Shown here piece after piece: positions 24,838 through 37,502 of a stretch of 64,000 bases of DNA (positions within the stretch are counted from its first letter, which is position 1; each line of letters opens with the position of its first letter). Where the stretch lies: the NCBI GenBank assembly GCA_947165235.1, contig CAMUZN010000001.1, positions 296,242 to 360,241 on the forward strand, read 5' to 3'. The notes under the pieces were generated by a model. That model did no database searches and had not been told where the DNA came from. It saw nothing but the letters and a program-made list of their open reading frames with translations. The DNA is from an uncultured Mycoplasmataceae bacterium (GTDB lineage Bacteria > Bacillota_I > Bacilli_A > Mycoplasmatales > Mycoplasmoidaceae). The translations under genes and the position numbers were made by a program.

Positions 24838-26145
24838 TTATTCCTTGTTCATTAATCGGTTTATTTCAATAGCATATTCCATAGGTAATTCTTTTGTAAA
24901 CGATTGAACAAAACCGAGTGATAATAAATTTTTGGCTTCAAGAGAATCAATTTTTTTATTATTTAAATAGAACATTTTTTCGCGGTCAATATTCGTTATT
25001 TTTGCTTCGTGTTTAATTGTCGAAGTTGAATTATTAATAATTTCTCTTGGGACTGTTTGTGCTAAAGATTTATTATCAAGCAATAAAGTATCGCACATGA
25101 CATTACTAAATGATTTTTTAGCACTTTTTGCAATTTTTACTATTCCGCGATAAATAGTTTTGCTACCATACCCATTAATTGTTTTCGCAACAATATATGA
25201 TTTTGTGTTTTGACCAAGATGAATCATTTTAGCTCCCGTATCATGAACGGTATTTTTTTTTGCATGAGCAACGGATATATACTTACCAACACTATTATTT
25301 CCTTTCAAAATTGTGCATGGATATTTCATATTTAGTTTTGAACCAAAATTTCCATCAATTCATTCCATCTTACCATTTTGATCTACGATTGACCTTTTAT
25401 TAGCTAAATTTAAAACATTTTTTGATCAATTTTGGATTGTTATGTAACGACACGAAGCATTCTTTTTTACAAAAATTTCAACAACTGCTGTGTGTAAATT
25501 TGATTGTGGTGCAACTAAAGCTGTGCAGCCTTCAATATAATTCAATGATGAATTTTGATCGACAATTATTAGTGTTCGTTCAAATTGCCCAACATTTTTT
25601 GTATTAATATGGAAATGAGTTTGTAATGGTTTAGTCAAATTTATATTTTTAGGAATATAAATAAAACTACCCCCTGATCATACGGCAGTGTTTAATGCAA
25701 TATACTTATTTTCACTAATTTTCATTAACTTAGTAAAATATTTTTTAACAATAGTCGGATACGATTTAACGGCATCTTCAAGAGAACAAAAAATCACACC
25801 TTTAGATTTAAGATTTTTTTTCAGGTTATTGTAAATAATTTCTGAATCATATTGTTTATTTTCCCCACAAATAATTTTGTCATTTTTTATTCCAAAAATC
25901 TGTTTAATTTCTTTTGGTAATTCGTTTCAATTATTTAGTAATGAGGAGTAATAAACATAATCATTGAAATCTATTTTTTTTAATTCTTTAGCTCAAAGAG
26001 GATTTTTGATTTTTAAAAACGAATGAAACGATTTTAAGCGGATGTTTAGCATTCATTTTGGTTCATTTTTAATTTGTGAAATTTTTCTAATTATTTCTTC
26101 GGTTAAGCCTTTTTTTAAAAAAAAATCATTATTTATTTTTTTCAT
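24838..26145 (-). CDS. sufB: Fe-S cluster assembly scaffold SufB
   Basis: One frame through several TGA codons: [121 protein letters not shown]. Confidence 0.93.
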
Positions 26146-26575
26146 ATTTTTTTATTGCATTTTCAATAGCTTGAATACCAACTAGGGCACATTTTACACG
26201 ATTAGGTTGTTTATGTACATTTCGGTAAAAAAATAATTCGTGCAAAATCATTTTATTAAATTTTTTCCCCAAAATCATTTTATTGTAATTATCAATTATT
26301 TCCTTTGCTTTTTTTATAGTTTTATTTTTCAAAATACTAGTCATGATATCAGTTGAGGAGGTGCAAATTGCACAACCGATTCCACTAAATTTCAAATCCA
26401 GAATTCGATTATTTTTGATTTTTATGTAAGCATCAATGTTATCAATACAAGAAGGTAAATCATTATGTCCCCTCACGTATTTATTTTTCATTCCTTTTGC
26501 TTTGCTAATCTTATTACGTGGATTTTCATAATGATCAATTATTGTTTGTTGAGCTAGATCAAAATCTTTTACCAT
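26129..26575 (-). CDS. sufU: SufU/IscU-type Fe-S scaffold or sulfur-relay protein
   Basis: IIDHYENPRNKI, LPSCIDNIDAYIKIKNNRILDLKFSGIGCAICTSSTDIMT, RVKCALVGIQAIENAI; three conserved Cys positions. Confidence 0.92.
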   Translation of the reverse strand: MVKDFDLAQQTIIDHYENPRNKISKAKGMKNKYVRGHNDLPSCIDNIDAYIKIKNNRILDLKFSGIGCAICTSSTDIMTSILKNKTIKKAKEIIDNYNKMILGKKFNKMILHELFFYRNVHKQPNRVKCALVGIQAIENAIKKYEKNK

Positions 26576-27781
26576 TTATAAAATTTTTTTTAATTCATCT
26601 CCTTTTTTATATGATTTTATGATTTTATACAAATAGTCAATTTCTTTTTTTGTATTGTAAATTGATAGTGAGCAACGAACAAAACTATCTACTTTAAGAA
26701 CATTTTTTATGAGTTTAGCACAACTTAAACCAGAACGGCAAATAATTCCTTTTGTTCCTAATCAATTAGCAAAATCTTGAGCATTAACACCTTTATAATT
26801 AAAAATAATTATTGGTAATGGTGTATGAGAATTGTATATTTCTAAATTTTTAATTGTTGATAGTTTTTTAACAAAATATTTTTTTAATTCGCATTCGTAA
26901 TCAAAAATATTTTTTATACCAATCTTATCAATAAATTTTATTGCTTCTTGTCAACCAATGATTTGTGCAAGTGGTAATGTCCCCCCCTCAAATTTTTGGA
27001 TGTTATTGTAAGGGTGAAAGTTTTTTTTAGTTATTATTTCATTCATTCCCCCACCATATTTTAATGGTTGCATTTTTTTTATTCAATTAGATTTTAAATA
27101 AACAAAACCAATACCAAATGGTCCAAAAAATTTATGTGCTGAACAAACGATAAAATCAATATTTTTTAATTGTTTTATTCATCCGTGGGCTAAATATTGT
27201 GTCGCATCTAAAACAATAATAATATCTTTATTAATTTTTTTAATTTTTGCACACAATTGCGAATAATTCACGATATTGCCATAAACATTGCTTGTGAGAG
27301 TTAAAGCGATAATTTTAGTTTTTTTTGTGATCGCTTCAATAATTCTTTTTTCATCAAATCATTTACTTACATCAATAAATTTGATTGTAAAAAAACCATG
27401 ATTTTTTTCATGATATCAAGGTAATAGATTACTTGCGTGCTCAAAATCATTTAATAAAATCTCTGCTTTTTTGTAATGATGTGCCAATCCGTGAGCAATC
27501 ATTGTTAGACCTTCGGTGGCACCGGAAACGAAACAAATATTTTGTGGCGAACAATTAATTATTTTTGCAATATTTTTTCGTGCGATCTCAATTTTTTCGT
27601 GAACTTTAAAACAAAATTCGGAATCGGTATTGTGTGTATTTATACCTAAATGTGTGTAATAATATGAAATTTTATCGATTACACATTTTGGTTTTAATGT
27701 TGTTGCAGCATTATCAAAATAAATTTTGTTTTTGTTGTTTTTAATCCATGGAATTTGTTTTCGAATTCAATTAATATTCAT
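26576..27781 (-). CDS. sufS: Cysteine desulfurase SufS
   Basis: Hand-translated with UGA=Trp: YFDNAATTLKPKCVIDKI, FVSGATEGLTMIAHGL, LDATQYLAHGWIKQLKNIDFIVCSAHKFFGPFGIGFVYL, YGGGMNEII, CRSGLSCAKLI. Confidence 0.93.
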
Positions 27782-28415
27782 ATTTACTATTTGTGATTTT
27801 GAAGAAATTTTCAATTGTTTCAATTATCTTTTTTTCTTTGAAAATTATTAAAAAATTACTTTGAATAAAGAAATTAAGTAAAAATAGCTTATAAATTTGA
27901 CTGTTTTTTATTATTTTACTATTTAAATAAAACGAAATTTTTGGGTTTATTTTTCCTAAATTAACACTATGTCTAGCTTTAGAACCACTTGTTGTGGTTG
28001 TTAGTGATGGTATAACATCAATTGCTGCTGAATCGTCAAAAATATAGCCATCGATATTTTGTTCGAGATTATTTTTAGTAATATTTTTTTCAACTTTTGA
28101 AAAACAATTAAAAGTAATATTTGCCTCTTTTGCTGCGAATAATTTTGCTTTTATAAAACTTTGCGAATTTTTATTGTGATGGTACAAATTTAAAACAATT
28201 TTTTCTTTTTTTAAGTGCACTAAAATTAGGCAATAAATGTTTACTACGACTTCATTTTTTAAATAAATATTAATTTGACACATGCGATTTTCTTTGCAAT
28301 AATCAAATAAATACAAATTAAAAACACCTTTTTTATCAAATGTAAAATTTATTTTTTCCTTTGTGAGATCAATAACGATATTTTTATTGTGTTTTTTTCG
28401 GTTTTGTTTATTCAT
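27771..28415 (-). CDS. sufD: SufD-like Fe-S assembly protein, unusually short
   Basis: Lies between sufC and sufS; GYIFDDSAAIDVIPSLTTTTSGSKARHSVNLGKINPKISFYLNSKIIKNSQIYKLFLLNFF resembles the SufD/SufB C-terminal motif. Only 214 aa. Confidence 0.75.
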   Translation of the reverse strand: MNKQNRKKHNKNIVIDLTKEKINFTFDKKGVFNLYLFDYCKENRMCQINIYLKNEVVVNIYCLILVHLKKEKIVLNLYHHNKNSQSFIKAKLFAAKEANITFNCFSKVEKNITKNNLEQNIDGYIFDDSAAIDVIPSLTTTTSGSKARHSVNLGKINPKISFYLNSKIIKNSQIYKLFLLNFFIQSNFLIIFKEKKIIETIENFFKITNSKYEY

Positions 28416-28417
28416 TA

Positions 28418-29146
28418 TTATTTCTCTAAATATTTTTCAAAACCCAAATTTAAAATTTCATTAATTTTTTCATTTTTTCCGCTTTCAACAATCGTATTAT
28501 TGTGTAAAAGGATGAATTTATTAGGTTTAATTAAATCAAATAATTTTTGTTGGTGGGAAACAAGAAAGATTATTTTATTCGATTTAATTTTGTTAATATA
28601 GTTAGCAATAATTTTTATGAAATCAACATCACAACCTGAATCAATTTCATCAAACATAATAACATCAGGATTTATTAGATCTAATTGGATTAATTCGTTT
28701 TTCTTAGATTGTCCCCCAGATAAAGTAGTATTATCCATATTTAAAACATTTGATTTTAAATTGAATTTTTTTAATTCAAGCATTATTTTCTTATAAAAAT
28801 CAGCCATTTCAATTTTTTGCTGACAATTTTGATAAATCGCGCGATATAAGTCAATCAATTTTATTCCTTCAATTTTAGTAGGGTTTTGGTCTAAATAATA
28901 AAATCCTAATTTTGCCATTTCATAAGTATTAAAATTATTTATTTTCTTACGGTTATAACTTAGAAAACCATCAGTTATTTTGTAAGAAAAATGCTTCATT
29001 ATTGTTTTTAATAAACTACTTTTACCAGTTCCATTTGCGCCAATGATGGCGATAACATCACCAGTTTTTACCAAAAGATTGATTTTTTTTAAAATTATTT
29101 TTTTTTTTACTTTTACAGTTAGATTTTTTATTTGTAAAACATTCAT
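28418..29146 (-). CDS. sufC: Fe-S cluster assembly ATPase SufC
   Basis: ABC ATPase: IIGANGTGKSSLLKTIM, TLSGGQSKKNELIQLDLINPDVIMFDEIDSGCDVDFIKIIANYINKIKSNKIIFLVSHQ. Confidence 0.94.
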   Translation of the reverse strand: MNVLQIKNLTVKVKKKIILKKINLLVKTGDVIAIIGANGTGKSSLLKTIMKHFSYKITDGFLSYNRKKINNFNTYEMAKLGFYYLDQNPTKIEGIKLIDLYRAIYQNCQQKIEMADFYKKIMLELKKFNLKSNVLNMDNTTLSGGQSKKNELIQLDLINPDVIMFDEIDSGCDVDFIKIIANYINKIKSNKIIFLVSHQQKLFDLIKPNKFILLHNNTIVESGKNEKINEILNLGFEKYLEK

Positions 29147-29194
29147 TTTATGCGAAAAGATAATTATTTATAATTAAATTATATTTACTAGTTC

Positions 29195-32100
29195 ATGGCA
29201 AATAATAGCGGTAAGTTTTTGGGTAAAAAACAAAAAAAGAGGTTTAATCGATTTTTACTTCTTACAAGTGTTTTTTGCTTGTATCCATCAATTGCTTTAT
29301 CAACATTATCAAGTTGTTCGAAAATTTCAACAATAAATAACGATTTATTGAAGTTAGATCCATTAGGGAAACTTATCAATAATTTGGATTATAAAGATGT
29401 AATTTTGGGTGCTTTAAGAAACGAACAATATTATGCAAAATTTAAGTATGCTCTTGCTAATGAAATTATTTTAAAATGATATGAAGATCGAGCCGCTGGT
29501 GGTAATATCGTTTTTGATACCAATCTTAAACAATGAAAACAAGAAATTAATGATGAATACAATGAATTACTTCAAAGCAAAAAAGACATATATGGTTCGA
29601 ATTATCAATTTTATTTACAAAACGAAGTTTTATCAAATAACGGTGGTACCGAAGAAGCTTATAAACATAAAAAATTAGTTGAAAAAGTTCGTAACGATTT
29701 CATTAATAATGTTTGAGTAAAAGATTATTTTACGATTTCAACGGAACATGATAACCAATTAAAGTTTCCAAATATTTTTTGCGATATTAAAGGAAATTTT
29801 GATCCTAGTTTACTAAACAATCCTAGTTATTGGTCAAATATTGGTTTTTATGCTAAAAGTAATAGTTCTTTTACTCCTGATAATAATGATGCTAAATATC
29901 TAGCATCAAATCCTGATGGTGATTATGCTACAATTCAACAATATGTTTTTGATCGCTGATATGCGACGGAAAAACCTTTCTTTGTTGTTGAAACAAATTT
30001 TAATTATTCCGCCCCGCCTAAAACATCTTATCAGGGTTATAATGGATTATCAACAATTTATAGTTCTAACGAACTTAATGACGGTAGTCAACCAAACGAA
30101 ATTTTTCCTTGTTTTGCTGATAATAATGGTAAAACTTTTCAACAATATCAGGATTTTTTTAGGAAATTTAATCGTAGTCTTTTAACTTTGTATTCTAATC
30201 CTGATGCAAAAAATGCTGGAAAAATCGTTGAAAATTACTGTGAAGGTTCAGTAAAAATTGCTGATAACAAATTTTATGTTCCCAAAAATTTATACAATGG
30301 AACAATCAATATCGATAATTTTAACGAAGATGATGAATCCAATAATTCTCTTAAATTAGTTTTAGGTTCGCAACTGTCGTCACATAATGTTGCGGATATT
30401 ATGGCCTATGGTTCGTTATATAATGACCTAATTTTTTCAGGAGTCGATGATGTTCCATCATGTTTAAATTTTTTAAGTTGAAAAAAATTTAGTGAAGATG
30501 ATGAGTTGTATCCTCTTTCAAAATTGAACGAGAATAAGGGTGAAAAAATTGTTATTTTTCCAATAATGAAACTTTTCATGTTATCAAAGAAAAGATTGGA
30601 TAAATACAATAATGGAAGTGACAAATCGAAAATTGATTCTTATCTTGATTTTGATAAAGTTTATGATTTAATAAATAAACCTAAAAATATCGAAAAAATA
30701 TCTGATCTTCTTCAAAAAGTTATTGATATTGTTTCTAAAAATACTAAAGATTTTGATGCCTTATTGGCGCAAACAAAAAATGAGGAATTAAAAAAAATTA
30801 TTCTAGCAGTTAGAGACACAGTAAATGATAATAATGCTACTAAAATCATTAATTTTCTTACTGAAATAGATAATGATATTGCTAATGATGAAGTATTCGA
30901 TAATGCCGCAAAAAAAGAAGAAAATAAAGAATTTGAAAAAATATTATCTTCGATTAAATCAGCAAATGACAATCTTAAGAATCTTAATAATGATTCTTGA
31001 TATGATTTATTTACACGTGACTTTCAGAAAAACTATCTTGCTAATTATGAAGAAAAAGAACTTAATAATGTTGCAAATTCTTGGTCTGATAAAAGTGATG
31101 ATGAGACATATAATCTTGCGGACGACGATCGGATTCGATATGCACTAAATACAATTAAAATTGATTTACCTTCTTGTTCTAAACAATTAACTTTTGATGA
31201 AATCGATAGTAATGAGGGAATTGATGAACAGGATAAGAATGAATTAAAATACAATAATTTTATCGAAAATCATCAACCATGACTTTTTTTCTTAAATAAT
31301 AAAGGTTTAAACATTGCAACAATTGATGGACACGAATACATTACTAACATTTCATCAAAAGAGGGAAATAAATTTTCAACTAGTGATAAATTGAAATTTT
31401 TAAAAAATGTTTTTAAATACCGTTTAATGCAACAAAAACTTGATTGCTTACCCTCTTCATTTAAATTTAACGTTTTAGGAAAAAATGGAAAATTAAGTAG
31501 TTATTTTGCTAAAAATTTCGATAATATTGTTTTAGAATTAGCTGCTCAAACATACTTATCAGATTTAAAATTAAATCACAATGAAAATATGAATATCTTT
31601 AAATCATATAAATTTTTAAAAGAAGATAACTATCAAAAAAATGATGCTTTTTTAACCGAAATTACTAAACAACAAAATCTTGGTTTACCTATCGAATTAG
31701 TTACTTATTTAGTCAATACAATTAAATACGAAATATATGATGCTGATTTAAAAAAATATTTAGATGTTAACGATAAAATTTATAAATCATGCGATCAATG
31801 GATTGAATATGCAAAATATGTTAAAGCTAATGTTAAAGAAAAAAATACTTATAAGAAGAAATTAGGAATGGTAACCCCAATATCATACCAATATTTTGAC
31901 AAGAGTGTGACATTAAATTCTCGTTATGTTTACGCTGATGTTCTTCGTGTAATTTGCACGATATCAGATTCCTTTTTTTGGGGTGATATGTTTGTAAATA
32001 ATGATGGCAAATATCAAGAAATTAATCATGCAAAATTATTAGATCTCAAAAAAGAATTGGATGCTTCAAAATATATTGAAAATATAAAATTGATTAAGCC

Positions 32101-33652
32101 TAATCTTGCTACTTCTGGTTTTTCACCGCAAATTGAACAAGCAAATAAGGCAAAATCAAACAATTTTTGGTTTAATTCGTTTATTGTCGATTACACAATA
32201 CAAAATTTATTATCACAACAAAATGATAATTATTTAATTAATCAATTAAATATTGATATGTTTAATCAATATATTGTAAAAATGTTAGGTAGTGACTATA
32301 AAAATGATCCAAAATGAAAAGCCTTAACGAATGATTTTAATTCTTCACAACCAACTTCTGAAGCAATGCTTTCGGCTTATTGTGTTAAAAAAATCTTAAA
32401 TGAAAATAACAATTACAACAAGTTGTGTTTACCATCAAATGATTTTTTCATGAATATTTTTAATACTTTCAAAAATTATTATGAACAACAAAAATTATCA
32501 ACATCTAATTCAACAATTAATTATGAAATTTCTCAATTATATGCAACAATTACTTATTTAATTGCAAACGATTATGCTAACTTTTATAAAATATTACAAA
32601 AAAAATTTACTGACGATGAAAGATTATTTATTGGTTATTTTTCCCAATTTCTTCACAATAAAAAAGAGCTAGACCGCCACTGTTTTATTGAAAATTTTGA
32701 AAGTTTCGACCACTTCGATTACCGTGGCAAAAATAATAATAAACAAGACAATCAAGATGCATGAAATAAATCATTAGAAGATGGAATTGATGAACGTATT
32801 AAAGATGGTAAATATTGATCAATAATTAAAAAAGATGATAAATTTTTTTCTGGTTTTAATGGTTTAATTAGCAGCGACACCGATATTTTCACTTTATGTC
32901 CGAAATTAAAAGAAGCAATTTTTTCTAAGAGAAATAGTTTTGCCGATAAAGATAATAGTTTTAATAAAGGAATTTGGTACGAATATGCCGGTGAATATGA
33001 TAACAATGGTAAAAAAATAGATTTAGTTTTTGATTTTGGTGTCCATGGTAAAAAGGATCTTAAAGATTGCAAGTATTTGGCACGAATTTTTAAAAAAATT
33101 TCTCTTTTTTCATTAACTAGTGATTTAAAAAAATTTGTTGATGATTTGAATCAATCTTATGATGGTTTAGAGAATCTTTCTTTTAACAATACTTGAGATT
33201 TACAAAAAGCGAAGTATGAAATATGTGTGCAATTAATGAAAGAAAAATATAAAATTTGCTTTGAGCAATTAATTAATGTTAGTGTCCATAAACCAATATC
33301 TAGTTTAAATGATATAAATAATAAATCTTACTATTTTCTCAATAGTAATAAAAATAATTATTCTTGTTTATTAGTAACACAAATTAATAAAAATGATCTT
33401 TGTTCACATAATTTAACACCAATTTATAAAGAAGGGAAGTGAATAAAAGGACAAGGTGGAATTTCTCCAGAAGAATTTTTTTATTTGATTGTTGATCTAG
33501 CAATGGATAAATCTGTACAAAAACAAGCTTATCGTGATATGCGAAAAAAAGTTTTTGGCCACGAAAAAATTAAAGTTTTTGATGGAAAACTTTATAATAT
33601 TCTTGGTTCGGCATGAATCAAGAATTGGCACAAAAAAGTTGTTGGTAAATAG
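29195..33652 (+). CDS. Giant predicted lipoprotein (about 1485 aa)
   Basis: ORFs 29195-29479, 30188-30481, 30506-31000, 31391-32317, 32366-32764 and 33227-33442 share one frame interrupted only by TGA. Signal peptide RFNRFLLLTSVFCLYPSIALSTLSSC with lipobox-like LSSC. Confidence 0.88.
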
Positions 33653-33701
33653 GTAAATATTTTTTTAGTTATAAATAATTAGGTATAGGTAGAAAGTTTA
33701 C

Positions 33702-34310
33702 ATGTCAAGATATATTGGTAGTATTAATAAAAAATCAAGGCGTTATGGTTTCTCATTATTGGAAAATAACAAGGAATTTCTAAAAGGAAAGAAGCGTACA
33801 TATGCTCCAGGACAACACGGACTTAATCGACAAAAATTATCAAATTATGGTGAACAATTAAAAGAAAAACAAAAACTTCAATTTATGTATGGAATGAATG
33901 ATTGTCAATTTCGTCGATTGTTTAAAAAAGCTAAAAAAATGCACGGAGCTAACTCATTAAACCTTTTAATTATTTTGGAATCACGTTTAGATAATTTAGT
34001 TTTTCGAATGGGTTTTGCCCCAACTAGGAAGGCAGCACGTCAATTAGTTAGTCATGGGCATGTTCTTGTCAATGACAAAAAGTGTTCTATTCCATCAAAT
34101 ATCGTTAAAGTTGGACAAAAAATTTCAATTAAAGAAAAAAGTAAGAATTTACCAATTGTTAATAGTTCAACTTTAATAAAACCGCTTGATTTTGTTAAAG
34201 TTGATCAGAAACAAAAAATTGGTGAATATGTCCGCTTCCCAAAACGAGAAGAACTTAATAAGGATATTAAGGAAATATATGTCGTTGAATGGTATAACCG
34301 ATTAGTTTAA
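33702..34310 (+). CDS. rpsD: 30S ribosomal protein S4
   Basis: MSRYIGSINKKSRRYGFSLLENNKEFLKGKKRTYAPGQHG, LESRLDNLVFRMGFAPTRKAARQLVSHGHVLVND. Confidence 0.97.
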   Translation: MSRYIGSINKKSRRYGFSLLENNKEFLKGKKRTYAPGQHGLNRQKLSNYGEQLKEKQKLQFMYGMNDCQFRRLFKKAKKMHGANSLNLLIILESRLDNLVFRMGFAPTRKAARQLVSHGHVLVNDKKCSIPSNIVKVGQKISIKEKSKNLPIVNSSTLIKPLDFVKVDQKQKIGEYVRFPKREELNKDIKEIYVVEWYNRLV

Positions 34311-34368
34311 TAAAATTTTTAGGACTGGTCGAAAAAATAATAGAATATAAGCAACGGGGGAAACGAAA

Positions 34369-35895
34369 ATGATTTTTGATAGCGAATTTAATAAGAGGAC
34401 AAAAATTGTTGCTACTCTTGGTCCGGCAACAACTGGTAAAATATTCACAAAGGAACAACTTGCTGACCCAAATAATGCGGCAAAGAAACAAAAAATATAT
34501 AACACAATGCAAAAATTATTTTTAGCGGGTGTTAATGTTTGTCGTTTAAATTTTTCTCATGGTGATCATGCTGAAGAAGAAGTTAGGTTGCAAATAATTA
34601 AAGATGTTGCTAAGGAATTAAATATAAATGTTGCCATTATGCTTGACACTAAAGGACCTGAAATCCGTATCGGTAAAATAGTTGACAGCAAAAAAAAGGA
34701 TACAACTTTACTTGTTAAACAAGATTCAATTTTAACAATCAAAACAAAGGATTTTTCTCCTTGTCTTGCTGCTAATAACGAAGTTTATGTTTACGATTCA
34801 ACAAAAACTTACAATATGGCTAAGGATTTGGCAGTTGATAAGATGATCCTTATTGATGATGGTAAATTACAATTGAAAGTTAAAAGTGTGGATGTTGAAA
34901 AGGGAATAATCAAGGCTAAAGCTTTAAATTCTCACACAATTTATGAAAAAAAACGAATTAATTTACCAGGTAGTAAATATACAATGCCTTTTCTTTCCAA
35001 GAAAGATAAAGAGGATCTTAAGTTTGCGGTAAAACATGATTTAGATTACATTGCTTTAAGTTTTGTCAATTCGGCACAAAACATAATCGAAGTTAAAAAG
35101 GAATTAGCAAAATTGAATGCTAGTGAAAAACTTCAACTTTTTGCCAAAATTGAATCAACCGATGCGATTAAAAATTTCAATGAAATTCTTCAAGAAGCAG
35201 ATGGTATTATGGTTGCTCGTGGTGATTTAGGTTTGGAAGTACCATTTTATGATATTCCTTATTGGGAAAAATATATTTTACAACAATGTCATAAATTTGG
35301 TAAACCTTGTATTGTTGCTACACAAATGCTTGATTCTTTGGAACGTTGCATTCAACCAACTAGAGCTGAAGTAACAGATGTGTTTTTTGCTGTGGAAAAT
35401 GGTGCGGATGCGACAATGTTGTCAGGGGAAACAGCTAATGGTTTATTTCCTATTGAAGCTGTAAAAGTGATGACAGCAATTGATGCTGTTGCTGAAAAGC
35501 ATTTTGATTACAAAAAAAATATTGAGTTCTACAAAAAAAATACCTTAATTGAAAAGCAATATAAAAAACAAGCAATTAAGATTGCAAAAAAAGTTCTTCC
35601 ATGCGAAAATACAAAATGCTCAAAATACGATAATTTAATAATATTTACTAATGATTTTGAATTAATTTGGGCGATTTCTGCGATTAAACCGGCTTGCAAA
35701 ATTATTGCAGTAACAAATAAATCAATTAATTTAAATCGTTTTGCCGTAAATTATGGGGTGCAAACATTCTTTTTAACAAAAGAATTTAATGAAAATTTTG
35801 ATCCTTTTACAACAGCAAAAGAAATTAAATTTGAGTTGAATTTATCAGAAAAAACTCTTTTATATAACAAAAAGAAATTCTACGATATCAATTAA
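34369..35895 (+). CDS. pyk: Pyruvate kinase
   Basis: [102 protein letters not shown]. Confidence 0.97.
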   Translation: MIFDSEFNKRTKIVATLGPATTGKIFTKEQLADPNNAAKKQKIYNTMQKLFLAGVNVCRLNFSHGDHAEEEVRLQIIKDVAKELNINVAIMLDTKGPEIRIGKIVDSKKKDTTLLVKQDSILTIKTKDFSPCLAANNEVYVYDSTKTYNMAKDLAVDKMILIDDGKLQLKVKSVDVEKGIIKAKALNSHTIYEKKRINLPGSKYTMPFLSKKDKEDLKFAVKHDLDYIALSFVNSAQNIIEVKKELAKLNASEKLQLFAKIESTDAIKNFNEILQEADGIMVARGDLGLEVPFYDIPYWEKYILQQCHKFGKPCIVATQMLDSLERCIQPTRAEVTDVFFAVENGADATMLSGETANGLFPIEAVKVMTAIDAVAEKHFDYKKNIEFYKKNTLIEKQYKKQAIKIAKKVLPCENTKCSKYDNLIIFTNDFELIWAISAIKPACKIIAVTNKSINLNRFAVNYGVQTFFLTKEFNENFDPFTTAKEIKFELNLSEKTLLYNKKKFYDIN

Positions 35896-35896
35896 A

Positions 35897-36469
35897 ATGC
35901 CAGCAGAAATAATTCATGCCAAAGATTTAAGACCAGGTAATACATTTATTAGTGGCAATACTTTGTTTGAAGTAATTGAAAACTTTTTCAATAAAACAGC
36001 GATGCGTGAAGGTATTGTTAAGTGTAAAGTTAAGAATTTACGCACCGGAACAATTACGATGGAAGTATTAACTGGGGGTAAATTTGCTAAAGCAATTATT
36101 GAAACAGTTGATATGATTTTTTCTTATCAAGATGGGGATAATTACGTCTTTATCAATAGCAAAACTTTTGAATCACTTGAAATTCCAGCAGCAAAATTAA
36201 CATGAGAAAAAAATTTTCTTATTGATGGTGTCGAGATTAAAGTCCAAAAATATAATGATGAAATTTTAGGTGTTAAATTACCTGACCAAATTACATGTAC
36301 ATTAAAAGATTGTGAAGATGCTGTGCAAGGTAATACGGTTAAATCAATTCAAAAAAAAGCTTGATTAATGAATGGGTTTGAGATTTTAGTTCCGCAATTT
36401 GTAAAAAAAACCGACCGAATAATTGTTAACACAAAAACTGGAGAATATGTTGGTCGAGAATCAAAATAA
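35897..36469 (+). CDS. efp: Elongation factor P
   Basis: [53 protein letters not shown]-terminal part through TGA ends [14 protein letters not shown]. Confidence 0.95.
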
Positions 36470-36490
36470 AATTTTATTATCTTTATTAAC

Positions 36491-36883
36491 ATGATTACCG
36501 ACAAAAAACAGCAATGAAAAAAAAGAGTAGAACTAATGCAGTATTTTTATGCTTGTTTAATTAAAGATTTAAGTGGTAAGCAGATAATTGCAAATATTTT
36601 AAAATATAAATTTGATCCTGAACAAAGTAAAGTTATTAATTTTTTTGCAATGAACATTCAAACAATAAAAACAAAGATAAAATCATTATTAAAAGCGACA
36701 TGAACATGAGAAAGGCTAGGTTTAATCTTACGAGCAATTTCTTGTTTAGCATATTGTGAATTTTTTTGTTTAAAACTTCCCAAAGCTATTGTTATTGATC
36801 AAGCATTAGTTACATGCGATCATTATTCGCAAAATGAGGATAAATCGTTTCTTAATGCAATTTTGGAAAAATTACTTGTGTAA
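36491..36883 (+). CDS. nusB: Transcription antitermination factor NusB
   Basis: Hand-translated with UGA=Trp: WKKRVELMQYFYACLI, WERLGLILRAISCLAYCEFF...LPKAIVIDQALVTCDHYSQNEDKSFLNAILEKLLV; follows efp. Confidence 0.82.
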
Positions 36884-36884
36884 T

Positions 36885-37502
36885 CTATTTTGTTCCAAAA
36901 ATTCGATCACCAGCATCCCCTAAACCCGGAACAATATATTTATTTTTATTTAGTTTTTTATCAATGGCTGCTGTATATAGTTCAACATCAGGATGATACT
37001 TATGAACATATGCGATTCCTTCTTTACAAGAAACAACTGAACAAAATTTGATTTTTTTAGGATGATATTTTTTTATTAAATCAATTGTTTTGGTTATTGT
37101 TTTTCCTGTGGCGAGCATAGGATCAAGGATAATAACAATTCCATTTTTAATTTGTTTGGGAAATTTTGCATAATATTGGATTGGTTGTTGTGTTTTTTGT
37201 TCACGATACATTCCAATATGCCCTATTCTTGCAAATGGTATTGCTTCTTTAAAACCATCAACCATTCCTAATCCTGCTCGTAAAATAGGAACTAAAATAA
37301 TTGGTGTTTTGTTTTTTTCTCCAATAGCCATACTTATAGGAGTGTGTACTTTGATTTTTTTTGTTTTCAAATTTGCTGTTACTTCATAAGCAAGAAAGAA
37401 ACTTAAACATTTTAAACAAAGACGGAACGATGAAGAATTAGTGTTTTTATCTCGCATTATTGTTAATTGATGAGCAATTAAAGGGTGATTAATAATTTTC
37501 AT
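36885..37502 (-). CDS. upp: Uracil phosphoribosyltransferase
   Basis: NHPLIAHQLTIMRDKNTNSSSFR, IILVPILRAGLGMVDGFKEAIPFARIGHIGMYREQKT, IILDPMLATGKTI, ALPRT-like IVPGLGDAGDRIFGTK. Confidence 0.96.
   Translation of the reverse strand: MKIINHPLIAHQLTIMRDKNTNSSSFRLCLKCLSFFLAYEVTANLKTKKIKVHTPISMAIGEKNKTPIILVPILRAGLGMVDGFKEAIPFARIGHIGMYREQKTQQPIQYYAKFPKQIKNGIVIILDPMLATGKTITKTIDLIKKYHPKKIKFCSVVSCKEGIAYVHKYHPDVELYTAAIDKKLNKNKYIVPGLGDAGDRIFGTK

Noticed and set aside
29481-29678. Out-of-frame ORFs inside the giant lipoprotein (29481-29678, 29916-30185, 30873-31148)
   Set aside because: They are in a different frame from the long UGA-tolerant ORF, which has a coherent signal peptide and composition.
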